The translations under genes and the position numbers were made by a program. A DNA stretch of 64,000 nt from Phoebastria nigripes (taxonomy: Eukaryota > Chordata > Aves > Procellariiformes > Diomedeidae). Under the pieces are notes generated by a model. The model was not told the origin of the DNA, ran no database searches, and saw only the letters and a program-made list of their open reading frames with translations. Of this stretch, positions 1 through 15,169 are shown piece after piece. Each line of letters begins with the position of its first letter. Position 1 is the first letter of the stretch. The DNA lies in NCBI GenBank assembly GCA_035582835.1, contig JAYKAV010002386.1:992696-1056695 (forward strand), written 5' to 3'.

Positions 1-544
1 GAAGATTTCTGTAAGTGTAATCGTTTACATAAGTTTTGGTTCCATACGCCACAGACAGCAGAACAAAGCCCACAGACTTCAGCGTAGTTGTGTACAGCGT
101 GGCCTCTAGCACTATATAGTATGACACAGGAGGTAAGTAAGCATTTAGATGAATAAAAATAATCTTATTTTGATGTTGCTTTAGGTGGATATAAAAATAG
201 TGGTCACTAACAATGCAGAACTTGGTTATAAATATTTCTATTCTTCTTACGTCTCTTCTGAAAGATCCCCATATGCAAGTCCTTCCAAATTTGTATATGC
301 TGCTCAGCTGCAGCAAGGAAGCAGAGTTCAGAGTAGTCAAACATCTGACCTTCTCTAACATAAGACCGTACAAAAAAAAAAGATCAATAAAATGGATAGA
401 GATGCAACTTAATGAGGACTATAAAGAGAAAAAAGTGATTAGAATCCTCTTCAGGCAATATGAAATATTCAAGTGCTCCACAGGCCTGCAAAAAGTATGC
501 TGGTCATCCTATGTTTGCATGAATGTGAACAAAGCAGCAAAGAA

Positions 545-583
545 GTGTGTATATATATACATACACGCCCCCGCCCCCGCCCG
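545..583. repeat. Alternating TG/TA tract joined to (CCCCCG)n
   Basis: A GTGTGTATATATATACATACAC stretch of alternating purine and pyrimidine runs directly into about three CCCCCG units at 566-583. The minus strand of the second part reads as G-runs separated by C, resembling overlapping GC-boxes. It stands out in AT-rich surroundings and is a compound simple repeat. Confidence 0.8.
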
Positions 584-2539
584 AACAGCAGCCAGCCCTG
601 GGGGTCTAAGTTTATTTGACACAATGTTGTATGTAAGAGATGACAAATCCTTAGGTCCCATGGACTTTGAGGCCAGATGGAGTTAAGTCAGTGCCTTTTC
701 AGTCTGACATGAGAAATGCAGTCTGATTTGACTGAGGAATACTTGACTGGGCCGGCTTTACCTTGGAATTTAAATCTCTCCTTCTTTCCTACGCTATCCT
801 TCTTAATCCTCCAGTACAAACTTCACAATCTGTCTTTCTCTCCCTCTTACCCTGGCGGTTTCTTTTACCTCGTTTCTTATTCCAGTCTTACCATGAAATA
901 CAGGATGTGCCAAATATGTTGTGTCATACCATTTATATTAAATGCCATGGAACTGACTAACTTTGGTGATTTTAAGAGTATGTTTTCTAACTTGGGCTAA
1001 CAACATTTGTTGCTTTTTTGAGAGGACCACATACCAAACCAGCCAGTTTCTTTTCAGAACTAGAATTTTGCTAATTCTCATAATGCAAATTCACAACTTT
1101 AATTGGTTTATGCTTTTTTTTTTTTAATTGTATGAAGAATTTTAAACAGCGCTGCCTGAGGGCCAGTTCTTTAACTGCTGAATATGGGAAGAGCTTTGTT
1201 GAATCCAGGGGGCTTATGTGCACTAGATAAGGCTCTGGCCTGTCTTTCAAATCAAAGAATTTCAGCCCTGATTCAGTATTTAGGGGATAATTTTAGCAGT
1301 GTGCGTAAGTCCAGTTCAGCTGAAGAAATTGCTTATGTGTCTGCGCCCCTTGCTGAGTTAAATAGCTCAGACCAGAAAGCCAGTGGAGGATATTATGCAT
1401 CTTAGACTTCATTGCCTACGCTGTAATGGAACTGACAGTGTGATACAATATATGGTAATAAACAACCAAGCCTAAGTTATACTTGTAAACATAAATTTGT
1501 TAATCTACAATGACGAAAGGATTCAATTTATTTTTAAGATACTTCCATTAAATGCTTACTTATAGGTGTTATATATGAGCTAGATGTCCCACACCTGAAG
1601 CAGATTAGTCAACACAGTCATTGGAACCCATAGAGTGATTTGCCTGATTAGTCGTCAGATGTCTGCTCTGAGGTGAGCTTAACTAGTCTCCAAAACCACT
1701 CATGGGGATCACAGTTCAGCTGCCTAAATACAGATGTATAGCATCACTGAAAGCACCTTATGGTTATCCTGCCTGCCGATCAGCTGCCTTGCCAAAAGGG
1801 TATCGTCTCCTGTAGGTCTGTGTTGTATCTGCCAGTCCACTACGGATATCTGAGAGCATCTATGGTGACTCAAACTGTGTTTAGGCAATTGAACCAAGCC
1901 CTAGATCCTCAGTTATTAGCTTCAATATCTTTTTCTCATGTAAATGTATGTGTTTTAACCTTGTGCTGAATCCAATCTGACTGTCTCAGCAGATTATATG
2001 AATTAACGTCAGCCTCTAATTCACAGAAAAATACTGTGATATCTCCCAGGTAGGAAGTGTATTCTTCTAAAATTCACCTTTTAGAAAACATTTTCCCTGC
2101 TACTACATCTCTCCTTTTGTTTCAGGCCTTGCAATTGCTGTCATACATGATTCTCAACATGAGCACAGAACTAAAATCTCTACCAGCACTTTGTCACAAG
2201 GCATAAAACCATGATGCTTTTAAGTCCCTGCATTGATCCTGCCCTACAAACATCTGTCATAAAACATTTAGTGATCAGTGTAGTGACCAGTATACTGATC
2301 TAACTTTAAAAGCTGTCTTCTGTGGACCACACCTGAATAGTTGGTTGTGAATACTTTATGTATGAAATTCAAGCAATACTGGCCAGCTTTGACAGGTCAG
2401 TTAACCCATGTAGTAGATCTTCTGTCTTTTGGGAAGTGCAGCTTTTGAAATCAGTGTGTCGAGGGTGATTGATTTTCTATATTCATCCAGTATCTGGTGT
2501 TCATATTGAACACTCCTGCTGTTACTCTACAAATTGTTA

Positions 2540-2755
2540 CAACGGAAAATTTGGTTAGATTTAGGAAATATATTGCACCATGAGGGTGGTCAAACTCTGG
2601 AACAGGGGGCCAGGGAGATTGTGGAATATCAGTCTTTGGAGACTTGACACTCAACTGCACAAGGCGCTGAGCAACCTGATCTAAGTTGGTCCTGCTTTGA
2701 CTGGGGTTTGGATGGTCTCCAGAGGTCCCTTACAACCTCTTCTATGGTTCTGTTT
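2540..2755 (+). mobile_element. CR1 LINE, 5'-truncated 3' end
   Basis: The sequence follows the well-known 3' end of avian CR1 retrotransposons: 'tgagggtggtcaaactctgg' then 'aacagg', 'ttggagac', 'ctgagcaacctgatctaagt' and 'ctccagaggtccctta', ending near 'ttctatggttctg'. It keeps only the last couple of hundred bases, the usual form of CR1 copies. It lies antisense to LARGE1 and has no coding capacity. Confidence 0.9.
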
Positions 2756-3629
2756 TTCTTTTCTTTTTTTTTTAAACCTCATTTACTAAAGCATTCTCAA
2801 AACATAAATTAAGTATATGAACCTTAACTGAATTTTAAAATGAATCACCAAAAACTACCAAATATTTACTGTGTTCTGATGCCACTAGTCTGCTCTGATG
2901 GAATCTACTGCTGTTTAGCCAGGCAGTCTTATTGTACACCTGGTAGAAGCTCAATCAGCTTTATTTCTGAACTCTCTGCATGTTACATTTGAGTCTGGCC
3001 TTTCAAAATGACCACAGCACAATTGATGTTAATTTACCCATATCTGTTCAAATCCATCCTGCTTTTATATTCTACTTGACAATAGTGAAAAATGTGCTAT
3101 TAAACTGATACTATAGCTTCATTTTATTAAACTAATAGGTTTCTACTCAGCCTTTTTTTCCAGGGCAAATCCTGGAAAAATGAGTGGCAGTGTGGCTGGG
3201 TTAAGTGTACAGAAAGGCTAAATAGGAAGCGTGCAAGGTCTTTAAATTTTGGCTAATGTATTTCTAGCTAGGGTCCGCCCAACCCTCTGTGAATTTCACT
3301 CCGTTAAATGATGTTGACTAAAAAGAGTTTCAAACTTGTCCAGTACAAAAAAAGAGGTTTTGTATTCTTTGGCTAGGAAGAGCTAAGAACTGGGACAGCA
3401 ATAGGAACTCAGCAGTAAGGTGCAGTGGCATAGGTGACAGGTACAGAATGTAAGAAGGTGAAGCACTTCTCTAACACCTTGCCAAACCCCAAAGCAGCAT
3501 CCATCTTTGACTTCTCTAGCAGTCAAAAGGCACAAAGCCAAAGTCATATTTGCTTCCCCTGCTTGGGTGTCCTCATAAACTGTATGTGTTAAGTTTCCCC
3601 CCTACTTAAGGGACTTCATCTTTCTGTCA

Positions 3630-3818
<189 letters not shown>

Positions 3819-4499
3819 CTAGCAGACAAAACCAGAGAAACAGTTGGGTACATTGTTTCTACAGTGAGGTGATCTCAAGCCCTCCCCAAGCTGACTGTCC
3901 TTCTCCCCCTCACAGGGAGAAATGCAAATGGTTATGTGAGCTGAACTCTGCAAACCTTGCTTCGTAATTCTGTTTCCATAGAGAGTGCTATCAATCTAAG
4001 CGGTGACGTGTAGATCCGGACAAGAGGAACAGGCTCTTTTGACACACAGAGCTAATGGACTCCAGCAAAGTTTTCAAAACATGTATCTTGTACTGCTGGC
4101 AAGAGACGTGGTTCCTCTTCTAGTCACCAGGGAGAGTTATATGCAGTAAATGACAAACTGCCTGCTGTTAGTAAGTACTGCATCACTTTTCAATAAAGGG
4201 GATGAAAGTGATCCTGGCAGTTGCGCTGCTTCAAGGTGAATCACTATGTGGGATTTTAGCTAGCACTTTATTGTCGCAACAAGTATTCTAGGTATTTCAT
4301 GGAAAGGGCATGTAGGACAAATCTGCAGAACAGCCTACACCATGAGGGACAGAACGTGTTCTGCCTCTATGCAGCCGTCCAGTTGGAGAACTAAGTTACA
4401 AGGACAGTCTTGTGGTAAAGTATTAGGGTAAGACGTAAGCAACTTTGGCCCACTCTGCAAAATTCTGCCCTATGCAGGTATTAGACAGCAACTCAGGAC

Positions 4500-4580
4500 C
4501 TGACTGAAAACACAGTGAAGTTGCAAGAATCATTTTAATGAACTTCAGTAGCTTTTGGATCAACCTGCAAGGATACTGTA
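4500..4580. repeat. Old sauropsid-type repeat fragment (cttcagt..tttggatca)
   Basis: The words 'cagtgaagttg', 'aatgaacttcagtagctttt' and 'ggatcaacc' resemble the common reptile/bird repeat built around 'attgacttcaatgggctttg' and 'gatcaggcc'. The match is from memory and degraded. It may belong with the other 'GAAGTCAATG' repeats in this window. Confidence 0.4.
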
Positions 4581-4799
4581 GACAAGTGCACAGTAAGCAG
4601 CATGCTTCCTTAGTGGTGACTGGTCATAAGCCAGATGTAGCTCAGAAGCAGCAGAAATATCTAAATATGATGCTGTATTGAGTTAATACACTCAAGCTGT
4701 TGAGCAAGACTTACTGGTTCAGGTCCAGTACTACATTAACAGGGTCTCTGGATTTAAAACTGAGAGCTGGTAGGAAGCACAAAGAGAGTAAATATGCAT

Positions 4800-4912
4800 T
4801 TCTGTGTATAGGCACACTTTTTCTTCTCTTGGCCTCAGTTTCCCATCTGTGGCAGGGAGACAGCAGCGCTTTTGTCTTCACAGGGGTGTTGTGGCAAGGA
4901 GTACATTAAAAG
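4800..4912 (+). repeat. MIR/CORE-type SINE fragment
   Basis: Contains 'cctcagtttcccatctgtgg' followed by 'cacaggggtgttgtggcaag' and 'gtacattaaaagact', the typical order in sauropsid MIR/CORE SINEs (cctcagtttccc..., ggggtgttgtgagg..., tacattaaag). It lies antisense to LARGE1 in the short intron. Confidence 0.75.
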
Positions 4913-5104
4913 ACTGCTGGGACTCCTCTGCCAGAAACAGTAAAGAAATATCTGGAGACTCTTAAAACTAAAGTCTGCTTAGACAATAACCAGTAGGAAA
5001 AGACATAGGATATTTGGACTTGTAGTGTCTGGAGAGTTTTATGCTAAAGAAAGGAGGACAGAAAATTAAAGCTTGAAAACCCCATTTGTCTGTCTTATGA
5101 ATCA

Positions 5105-5470
<366 letters not shown>

Positions 5471-8400
5471 TCAGTCAAGGCCCATCCTGTCTGTGTGCTG
5501 ACTCAGCAGTTAAAACAAGGACATGAGCTGAGATCAGTGGAAACTACAGTCCTTACCCTGTGCTAACACAGGAGGCTGACTAAAAAAAGCTTCAGGTTTC
5601 AAGATGCCACTAAGAGAAAGTTTTCCTGAACCCCTGAGTCTGCAGAGAAGAAATGGAGAGATGGCATACAGACGAATGCTAGGTTATACAGGCTTGCAAG
5701 AAGGCTAAAGTAGCCAAAGAGGAGTGAAACTGGGAAGANGAGAAGCAAGAGAAAGATGTTGTATTTCTAGTAGTCTCCTTAACTGATAAAGCTTGACTTC
5801 ATTATGACATGATTAGCATTGGGATTATCCTTAGAAAATGAACCAATACAGGTGATTCACATGATGGAGGTTAACTCCATCCAAAGGCCATTATCATTCC
5901 AAAGAGAATTAGACAATATCCTACAAGAAAGGAAGAATGAACCCCTTAACATTCCTAAGTGACCCTCCCCACTCCTTGTTCTGAAAAGCTACAGGCTCCA
6001 AGAGGATATTCTGTCAAGTCACTGTCTACTAGGGAAAGGACAGAGACAATCCTGATTTATCTAATATGACTCCATTTCTGCCATCTTCACACTGAACAGA
6101 GATCTGCTTCTTCCAAAATCCCACTGTTTAAATTAATTTCTACCTGGCCTGAAATAAAGATTATGCTGAGACAAAGAGAATTTTGTCACTCATATAAAAC
6201 ATTTTACTCTATGTGTGTGGGGTGAAATCTGGCCCTTAATACTTACTGCATAGGATGCAATACATATACTGCATAAGATGAAATTGCAGCCCTTCCTCCA
6301 CCTAGTAAGAAGTTAATCACCTGACACATCTGATTTCAGTTACTCTGAAACTTTTCTGAGTAACAGATTATCAATGCTGGTTACAACCTAGCCTTTGAGA
6401 GTGCCCGCCATTAAGGCAGCAAGTATTTGTAGAGGAAGATCCTCAGATCAGAAAGTTAGACTCCAAGGGGGAAAAGAGGTATCTCAACATGAATTGTTAT
6501 TCCTCAGTTGCTTTTTGTGTGGACAAAATCCCTAGTGTAGAAGAAGGGAAAACAGCAGAAGCAATGAAGCTGGATTGAAGCATCAGCAAAACCTCTCCTA
6601 CAGTGTCTCAGAAAATTTTACTTGAAAAATTAATTCGGAAAGTCTTAGATAAGAGCACTGTCATAGGGAATGAACACAAACTGAAGGACCATAAAGGAAG
6701 AGTACCGATAAACAGCAGCCTAGCAGGTTGACAGGAAGTGCCTAGTAAGAGCAATGATAGGTTCTGCGTTNTTTCACGTCTTCATTAGTGGACGGGGGAA
6801 GTGAACAGAACAGTAATGACATCTGCAAGTGACATTACAAGAGGTGTTACAAAAAAAAAATCATGGCAACTGTAGAGAAACATAACAGCTACACAGAAGA
6901 ATATGAAATGGCAAAAAGCAGGCACTGGGAAAAGCTGCCCGAGGGAGTCTAGGACAATAAAACTAAAAGTAATGAGAATAAGAAAGGAAATATATTCTGA
7001 ATACTTGAGAAAAATTCTCCTAAACCCTTTGTGGTGAAATAACCTAAAAATGGCATATAAAATGCTTTATTTCATGAGTCTTTAACAATCAGACTATACA
7101 AAGAGTAGCAAATATACCTGGAACAATCCTGCAACGGTTGGGATATAACAAAGGAGGTTCCAGGTCATTCCCATCTTCAGTTTCTATGACATGGCAAATT
7201 TCTTTCTACTAAAACCTGGCACTGCCATGAATAAAAAGAAAACCTCTGCTGGCAGTGAATTTTGTGGCCTATTTTAGTTCTGTTTTCCATTTTGGTCCAT
7301 CTGGTTCCCAAGGATGCTGGAACCTGTACTGGAGGGATCCCCTTTCATCTTCAGTCAACCTTTCTGCTTCCAGCTGTTGGATTGGAAAGGGACGTATTGT
7401 CACAACATGCTACAACGTATTTCTGCCAGTGCGTTTGTCTTCTCTCCAGCATAACTGAAGCCTATTTGGAGTGTGTAGTGTGCGTGCAACAGCTTCTAAG
7501 AGAGCCATTGTGCATTGTCTGAAATTCTAGATCGATGTGAAGCGGATTCCTTGCGCTGCAGCAATAAACTGGGTGGGATAAGCTCATCTCTGGCAGTGGA
7601 TTTTTTCTAGCTGGCAAGAACTGTCAGCTTTGTTTCAACAGTGAAATACAACTGAGGAGATTCTTCATTAAGAAAAATAAAGACTAATTGTAAGATTCAG
7701 TTAACTCTAATGTAATAGTATTTATAATTTATAGACAATAAACCATTTTTTCTTAATTTCTTTAAGCCTCCTGTCTGAAGAGGAAAAGGGGAAATGTTTT
7801 AGTATGTGCAGTATTCTTCATTTTTTTTGTCTTCCACTCTTATGCTAGCAGCAGATTATGGCATCGCAGCTAAAGAGATTATGCTGTCCTGAGGGGCTAT
7901 CATGGTAGCAGCTGAGAGTAAAAGAGGCAGATGGGGTGGAAAAACTGGAATATATGTGAGAAAGGATGTATTAAATTATGATGAAATTATGGCTATTGAA
8001 AATATGCACAAGCTTTTAATGTTCCATCGTCAAGACTAATTTCAATGTGATTTCTATTTTAATTCACCTACAGGCTTGGGTTTAAAACCTTTGTACAGCC
8101 TCTGTTCAGGGCTTCTTGCACTGTGGAATTCTAATTTACTGCTGCCGTAAACATAACTACTGAAGAATATTTATAGCAAGTTTAAATATTTACTCATTAG
8201 TATTAGAGAGAATAAGAGATTTCTACTAAGAGGAGAATTTAATACTATTCACCTAATTAGTGTTATTTAGTGCAAAAGCAAGCAAAAGCNTGTGTGTTGG
8301 GAACTTCTAAATAGTTCATGCAGAGGAAAAATTACCTTTTCTTCAGAACAGAGCACTTCAGTTTTACTTCTATATTGTTCTGTTACCAAAAGCAAACCTA

Positions 8401-9005
8401 ACAAATGAACTAACTCCAATCTGCGCAATTAGTTTGCAGGCAAAGTGTCTGAATTAAGGAAAGGGAAATATTTGCCTCAGAAGCCCCATCCCTCAGAGTC
8501 AAATTGACTGAAATCTCAGACTAAATTCAAGATGACATACAGCTGAACATAAAGGGAAAAGGGACTTACTCTCAGCTGCTGTGCTGGGGGAGGAAGAGAC
8601 TGGAGAAAAAAAAAAAAATCAAAGGAATATTTTATGAACATCTGGCCCCAGGCAGTGGGACTTCTCATCTTTTCATGAGTGCAGCGTTTTCCTGCCCTAA
8701 CCTATCTGAGAAAAACAAAGGGAAAGCTTGGCAGCAAATAAACAAAAAGAGAAAAGTGGCAACCCAAATGTCGCATGAGTATTAAACAAATTATGATCAG
8801 CCAAAGAACACTGTATTTTCCTTATCCTGAGGAAATAGTTCAGGCATATACAGAGATGCAAATATCTCAAAGAGCTCTTGGAAAAATAATGTTTTATTAC
8901 TAAACCTGTGGAACACGTCCCAGTCTAGTTTTACTTGAATGGCATTTTCTCCCCCTGCTTGATGAGACTTTGCTTGAACTACCAAAATCTGATTCTGAAT
9001 TGCTG

Positions 9006-9036
9006 AAACAAACAAACAAGAAAGCAAACAAACAAA
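9006..9036. repeat. (CAAA)n simple repeat
   Basis: Repeated CAAA units with an interruption ('acaagaaagcaaacaaacaa'). A low-complexity tract with no further signal. Confidence 0.8.
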
Positions 9037-12000
9037 GGAGTTTCTCAAAAATGTAATTTCAAGACACACACAAAAAACCCCAGCCCCAAAAGCAAAACAA
9101 AAAAAAAGGAATTTGGTGAATAGATTGGAGAAAACAGGGCAAAAATCTAAATTAACATATTTGGACAAAAACGTTTCAGTTGGGAAATACTGCAAATACT
9201 TTTTTGGCACATTGTAAAAACCAACTTATTCTAAAATTTTTTTTTCACTTCAAAACTGATACAAATTAAAAACCTTATTGAAAATGGTTACAAGACCTGA
9301 AAAGGAAAATAAACGTTTCATTCTGGGTCTAACAAAACTCTGGGGGTCACCAGAATTTTTTGTCCTTCTCCCATTTTTTGATTGAATCTGAATCAATTTT
9401 TTTGTCTTGCCAATGTTTTGACTAAGCAATGGTTTCAGTATATGCTTCAAGCCACCTCAGCAAAATAGTGGGTTTTTTTGTTGATCTGCTCCAGAACAAA
9501 ATATTTTATTTCATTTTTCTGAATAGTAAATTGGAAGTTTGCAGAAACATCAGCAATTTCCCTTAGAATGCTACCAAGCATCCCCACCTCTTGCTTCAGG
9601 AACACAAACTATGGCTTTTCCTGAAATTCAGAGAGGAATATATAGTAGAGCTGGAGGTAATAAACAGCATTTTAAGATAGAACAGAATCACTTACAGAAG
9701 TTATAGTGAAACTGGACAAGCTTTCAAACTCAATCAATTTATTACAACAGCCCTTTTAAGGTGGCTGAAAAAATACTCAGTGCTGCGCAGGAAAAAAATG
9801 TAGCTACTAAGAGATCATTTTCTCTAAGCACCACCTTGCCTGTTTCTTTCTGGTGGAACAGGATGCTTTTGTGAGCTGTTGAGGCAATGCCATATTATGT
9901 GAGCAGCACCTCAGAGCCTATCCTTGTCAGGTTTTAAAAAATTCTTCTTGAAACTAAGCCTGTAACAGTGAACCATCTAGACAGATAGCAAGTAGATACC
10001 ATTACAATATCTGAGAAAGACAGGAAAGACACATTTCAAAATATATTATAAAGCAATAGTGAGTTTTAAAAAATTACTGGGATTTTACAATACCTAACCA
10101 GCATACCAAAGACCATACACCAAACTACTGAGTCTTAGATGCTGTAAGAAATAATGTTAAATAGGGCTGACATTATGGAAACTTGCTGCAATAAATAACT
10201 GACCCAGATTTAAGGCAGTACAAACAACAGTAAGCTACCATGTTTTGTGAAACAGATTTGGCACCAAAAAGTTGAGTTCAGTTTTAGGTGCTACGTATGG
10301 AAGGGGCTTGTAGCTCTGCTATCCCAGGAGAAGCGCCATGATAGTGTTTACTGCTTAGTACTCCAGCAAATACTTATGCATGCTCTTTTAATTCCAATTT
10401 ATTGTACCTGAAATCAACAGAAGTGGTCACAGTGTGTAATGCTAGGAATGCGACTATGCCTTTGCTGGATCAGGGCCCAAATGACCAGTTTTGCTAAGGA
10501 CTGCATTTGGAATCCACTGGGCCACACCTCCACACCACTGACTGTGGCCTTTGCTCTCCACTCATAGTATCAAGAGCAAATAGAAAAACACAAGTATATG
10601 GCTGTTAGGGATTAAAAAAATTGAATTAAAGCTGCAATTCCACATCAAGCCACTGCACGCATTTTTAAATCTTCATTTTAAGTCTTTGTGTGGATGAAAA
10701 TCACAGCATTTATTTCACTTGATTTATAGACCATCTATCTAACTGCTGCTCATAATTTGACTAGCCGTATCATTAGTATAATAAAATCATAGCTTATGTC
10801 TATAGCTTTTAACACAGTATGACCAAAGGACTGTCATTCTAACACATTTTTGGAGTATCCTGATACATTATTTAACTATGAACTTACATGCACCAGCCTT
10901 GTTCTCCAAAAAAGCCTTTCACAACGTAAAAAAACCTAATAAAAACTTGCAGGGATGCACAATGTGTTAATTGAGAATAAATGATGACTCCACATTTGAA
11001 CTTTTCTCTGAGAAAACTGAACAGGGCTGACAAGCTGTTTTGAAATGGAAAGTGGGTGTCCCTCCGGGCACGGTGACAGAATGCAATAGCCCTTGTTTTC
11101 TTTGCACACGTATTGAAAGCGAAGCTGTGATAGAGTGCATTTTGAAATGTAGTGCAGTCACTCTGTTGGGAGCCTGGTTCCTCTTGAATCATTATAAACG
11201 TTTTGTTTACAGTTCCCGATGACCATTTAATGAAATGGAACACTTATTTTCTTTGTTCTCCTCTTCCGAAGTATGCTGTTTCTCCTTAGGCAGAATTAAG
11301 ATGAAGGATGTACTCGAGCATGATTCTAACTTCTTACAGAGCTACTNACTGTAGCTCAGGATTTCCTAGTTTTCTAATTGTTTCTTTATTGTTTAGATGC
11401 TATTCTTCCTGAGCAATTTGAAAAAAGATATGTATGTTTTGTATCTTCTCTTTAATGACTTCCATTTCTGGGGGAATTTCTCCAACTATCTTAAAGCCCC
11501 AAAGGCTGCTACAGAAAATTTTCCTTGATTCAGGAGTCTAAAAGGTCTACAGGAGAGGAGTCATGAGCCATAAGACTTTTAGGAANTCTATGGAGGAAAA
11601 CATCTGCAACTTAAAGACCATCCTGCTAAGTAATGCTCTCCCCTCCTATCTTGCAGAGTCTTGTGAAGAGAAGTAACAATTCTGCAGGTGTCTCAGAGGT
11701 CAGTGAAGAAAAACTGTCTCTAGACCTGGAAGAATTGGCCTTCTCTTACATAGATCCCAAGTGGTGCAAAGTCATACACTTTCCTGCCCAAATTGCCGAT
11801 AAAGTTTTCCTAAATCCTATAATGGAAAACAACATGGCTGGCAAAAAGACAAATATTAGCAAAATCAGAAAGGGAAGCTAGAGTTTTTCCGAGCTTTTCT
11901 ACTTGCTTTGGGTGTCAAGGAAGACAGTAAGGATAGTAACCTTTCTCGAACCCCTGTGTTTCCTGAACCCTGTGCAAAGAGTTGTAGGAGATGAAAACCA

Positions 12001-13947
12001 NCTGTGAAGAAGCTCCTTACATGGGTTTTAAAAAGCTCCTCAGTTTTCTTATAGCCTTTGCACTCNGTGACCCTTGTGAGCATATAGGGTACAAAGATTA
12101 CATTTTAAAGGCAGTGGAAAGCAAATATTCCAGGGACTTCTCAGTAGGTGAACTAGGGAGATGGCTTCCAAGAGGGGAAAAAAAAACCCACAAGAGGCAA
12201 ATCATTAAATTCTCTTGAAATTCAAAAGATTGGGAAAGTTTTTGCTCAGAAAAAATCCAGAAGTTGTAAACCTCAGATAACACATCTAGCTTCAGACCAG
12301 CAAAGGGAGAGAGGAGGGAGGTTTCAGCTTCTATCTGCTGTAGCACAATGGCAATGACCAATCTAAATGCAGCAGAAGAGACCTGTCTCAAAGATGTGTC
12401 TCACATCGCTGCCATGCAGAAGTATCACCCAACAGCTACTCAGTGTGCATCTCTGTACATGGCTGGCAGTCATGATGGAGGTGCCAAAAGTTGACACTAA
12501 CAAAAAGATGATCAGGTACACTTCTTATTATAAAGCACTTTGAAATGTGAGACTTGAAAAGAAAAGTGACATGGGGGAAATGTGGAAAATTTCTACAAAG
12601 TTTTAAAGAACTTTTCCTCTCTTCAATACTAAAAATGCAGTAAGTTCTTACATGGCAGGTGATCTGTGACTTCATTTGCCTGGGTGCTTAGGTGACTTCA
12701 GTTGAGAGGAAAACAAAGTCCCGGTTAAATACATATTTAAGTGATAAAGTCAGAAAGGATAATTTGTAGCTCTTGCATAACAGAGGCTATAGGATTTTTC
12801 AAATTCAATTTGTGCTTTAACTAGAGCGTAACTTCTAGAAAAACATTCAGTCTTGATTTAAAAATTTACAATAATGGATAATCTATCACAAACTTTGATA
12901 AGTTATTCCAATGCGTAATTATCCTGATGAAGGATACTTCCCTTATTTCTAATTTGAACACGTCTTTGAACTTGCAGTCATTTGATGTTGCTGAACCTTT
13001 GCTAGGTAAGCCCTCTATTAAGAAATGTTATTTTCTCCTGCAGATACTAATAAGCTATGATCAAACTATCCCTCGACTTGCTCCCAGATAAGCTCCTGGA
13101 GCCATTTTTCTGAACTTTATGGGAAATTTTCCTGTATTTTCTTTGAACTTTGTTAATTTATAATTACTCATCTTCGACCTGTGGAGATTAGACCTGAACA
13201 AGTTGCTAAATCTACATTTTAAAATATATCCACTCCAAGAAGCAATCCCTAGCACCCAGATCAAGGACTATGGAGTGGTTGTACACACACTATTCAGGGT
13301 CTAGCTCTTTATTGAGCAGGCTGGCCACATTCATACTACATAGTACTTGTCTCTGAGGGCCTAGTTTGTGTTCCTTCAGTTTTTAGACATAACAATTATT
13401 TTGTTTGTATTTCTCAGTGCCCGACATTGAGAGTGCCATGTTACAATTTTCTAGATTGGAGAGTTTTTAGCATGGAACTGAGGGTCTATGTTGTGTGCAC
13501 TGGAGAATGTCATCAGGGCATGTGGGAATATTACAGAGTATGAAGTCTTCTGATGCAGTGTTGAAGGACTGGAAAGAGTGTAGTCCTATCCACACTACCT
13601 TCCAGAAATATTTCCTGGCGTGAACTATCAACAAATTACACTCAATATTTTTCTTTTTTCTTGACAAAAGACAGGTTGCTCCCTGAGAAAGACAGAGTAG
13701 CAACTAATTTCTGTTGCCCTGTGGATGATCAGGGACCCGAGAGTGAAGAATGAACTAGGGAGCTAAGTTATCTGACAGTGTAGACATCCAGCATGTCAGG
13801 AGTGAAGAGCCTACACCCAATAGAAAAGAAATATATCTCCTGTACTCATACTTGAAACGTCCCTGTTTATACATCCAATGATCACACAAAGTATTTTGAC
13901 AACCATATTAAACCTGGAGCTTATGTTCCTCTGATTATCCATCCTGG

Positions 13948-13997
13948 ACTGATTCTCACGCATTCTTTCTCACTGATTCTCACTCTTCATTCTTTCT
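13948..13997. repeat. Short tandem duplication, about 25 bp twice
   Basis: 'actgattctcacgcattctt' plus 'tct' is followed at once by 'actgattctcactcttcatt' plus 'ctttct'. The two adjacent copies differ by a small insertion. It is probably a replication-slippage duplication. Confidence 0.75.
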
Positions 13998-15169
13998 GAG
14001 TGTACAATTTTACATGTCAGTGCCTCAAAACACAGAATTGCGAGTGAGTGTCACAACTCTGTATCAAGGCAGTGTAACTGGACTTTGGGTGAGCTGCCTT
14101 GAACAGGAATCACAGAATAGTACAGACTGTACAGGGTTACTGTGCAGGAGGTCCAGTCATTGAACCTCCCTGTGCAGGCATGTTTGGAAAAAGGGATCAC
14201 ACAAAGCTTGTTTCCATGGGTAAAAACTGAGGAGGTTTGCTGGAATTCACTGAATATTTGCCCTGATGAAAGCAAGTACGTCTTCCAAAACTAGTCTATC
14301 TTGGAGTCTCCACCAAAGAATCACCCACCTTTAAAAGAAAAAAATCTGTTTCTTGATCCTCAGCTCCTGTAAATCAGCTTGGGTCTATTTAACTCAAGAG
14401 TCAGGCATTTATATCAGATCTGGACCTTATCCATGATGCTTATCTATGTTTTTTTCTTCTTCAGAAAGCAGCAAAAAGTGAAAGGCAACAGGGAACATTG
14501 CTTTAAATTATGTGGGGTTTTTTTTGGTTTTGTTTTGATCCTCTCAAAAGCATCATATTTAATAGGGGTTGAAATGTCAACAATTTTACAAGGTTTCCAC
14601 TTTGGATTAAGTGAAGAGGAAAAATGCACCCTGCACAGGTGATAATTGTTTTGGCTGGCTTCTAATATTAACAGTAGTCCACAAGGCTAATCGTAGGGAT
14701 GGGCACAATGAGTAAGAACCAGCCACAGCTTTTCTTGGTCTGGTGTTCAGTCAGTGCCCTAGCAACAGTGGAGGAAATGTGGCTCATGAGCTGAACAGCT
14801 TCTCAGGTAATTCTTTACAGTTGGATGACAAAAAGGTTTGGGGTTTTGCATTCAGAAGCAACCAGACAACTTTTCCCCCCGCCTCTTAATGGGCAGTTTA
14901 TTGACTGGATGAGATTCAGGAGGAATAGAACGTTTTAAGAAATGGATTAGGGGAAGGAAAGCAGCAGCACAGAATGAACAGGCCTAAAAATTAACCATAG
15001 CATTTTTTTAAAAAGGAAACACAATGTACTTTAATGCAGCAATTTCACCCAAAGGTCAGCTGCAGGTCAATCCTTCCTCCATGACCATTTCTTTTCTAGT
15101 AACAGAGGGACAGAATTAGGTTCACAACAGAAATACAGGGACGCATTTGTGTAAGGAGAAAATGTGTGT

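Noticed and set aside
213..686. 157-residue plus-strand open frame, longest in the window
   Set aside because: Runs through the CCCCCG repeat, shows no conserved motif and is not bounded by convincing signals.
8797..9210. 137-residue minus-strand open frame
   Set aside because: Composition driven by A/T-rich and CAAA repeat sequence; no domain.
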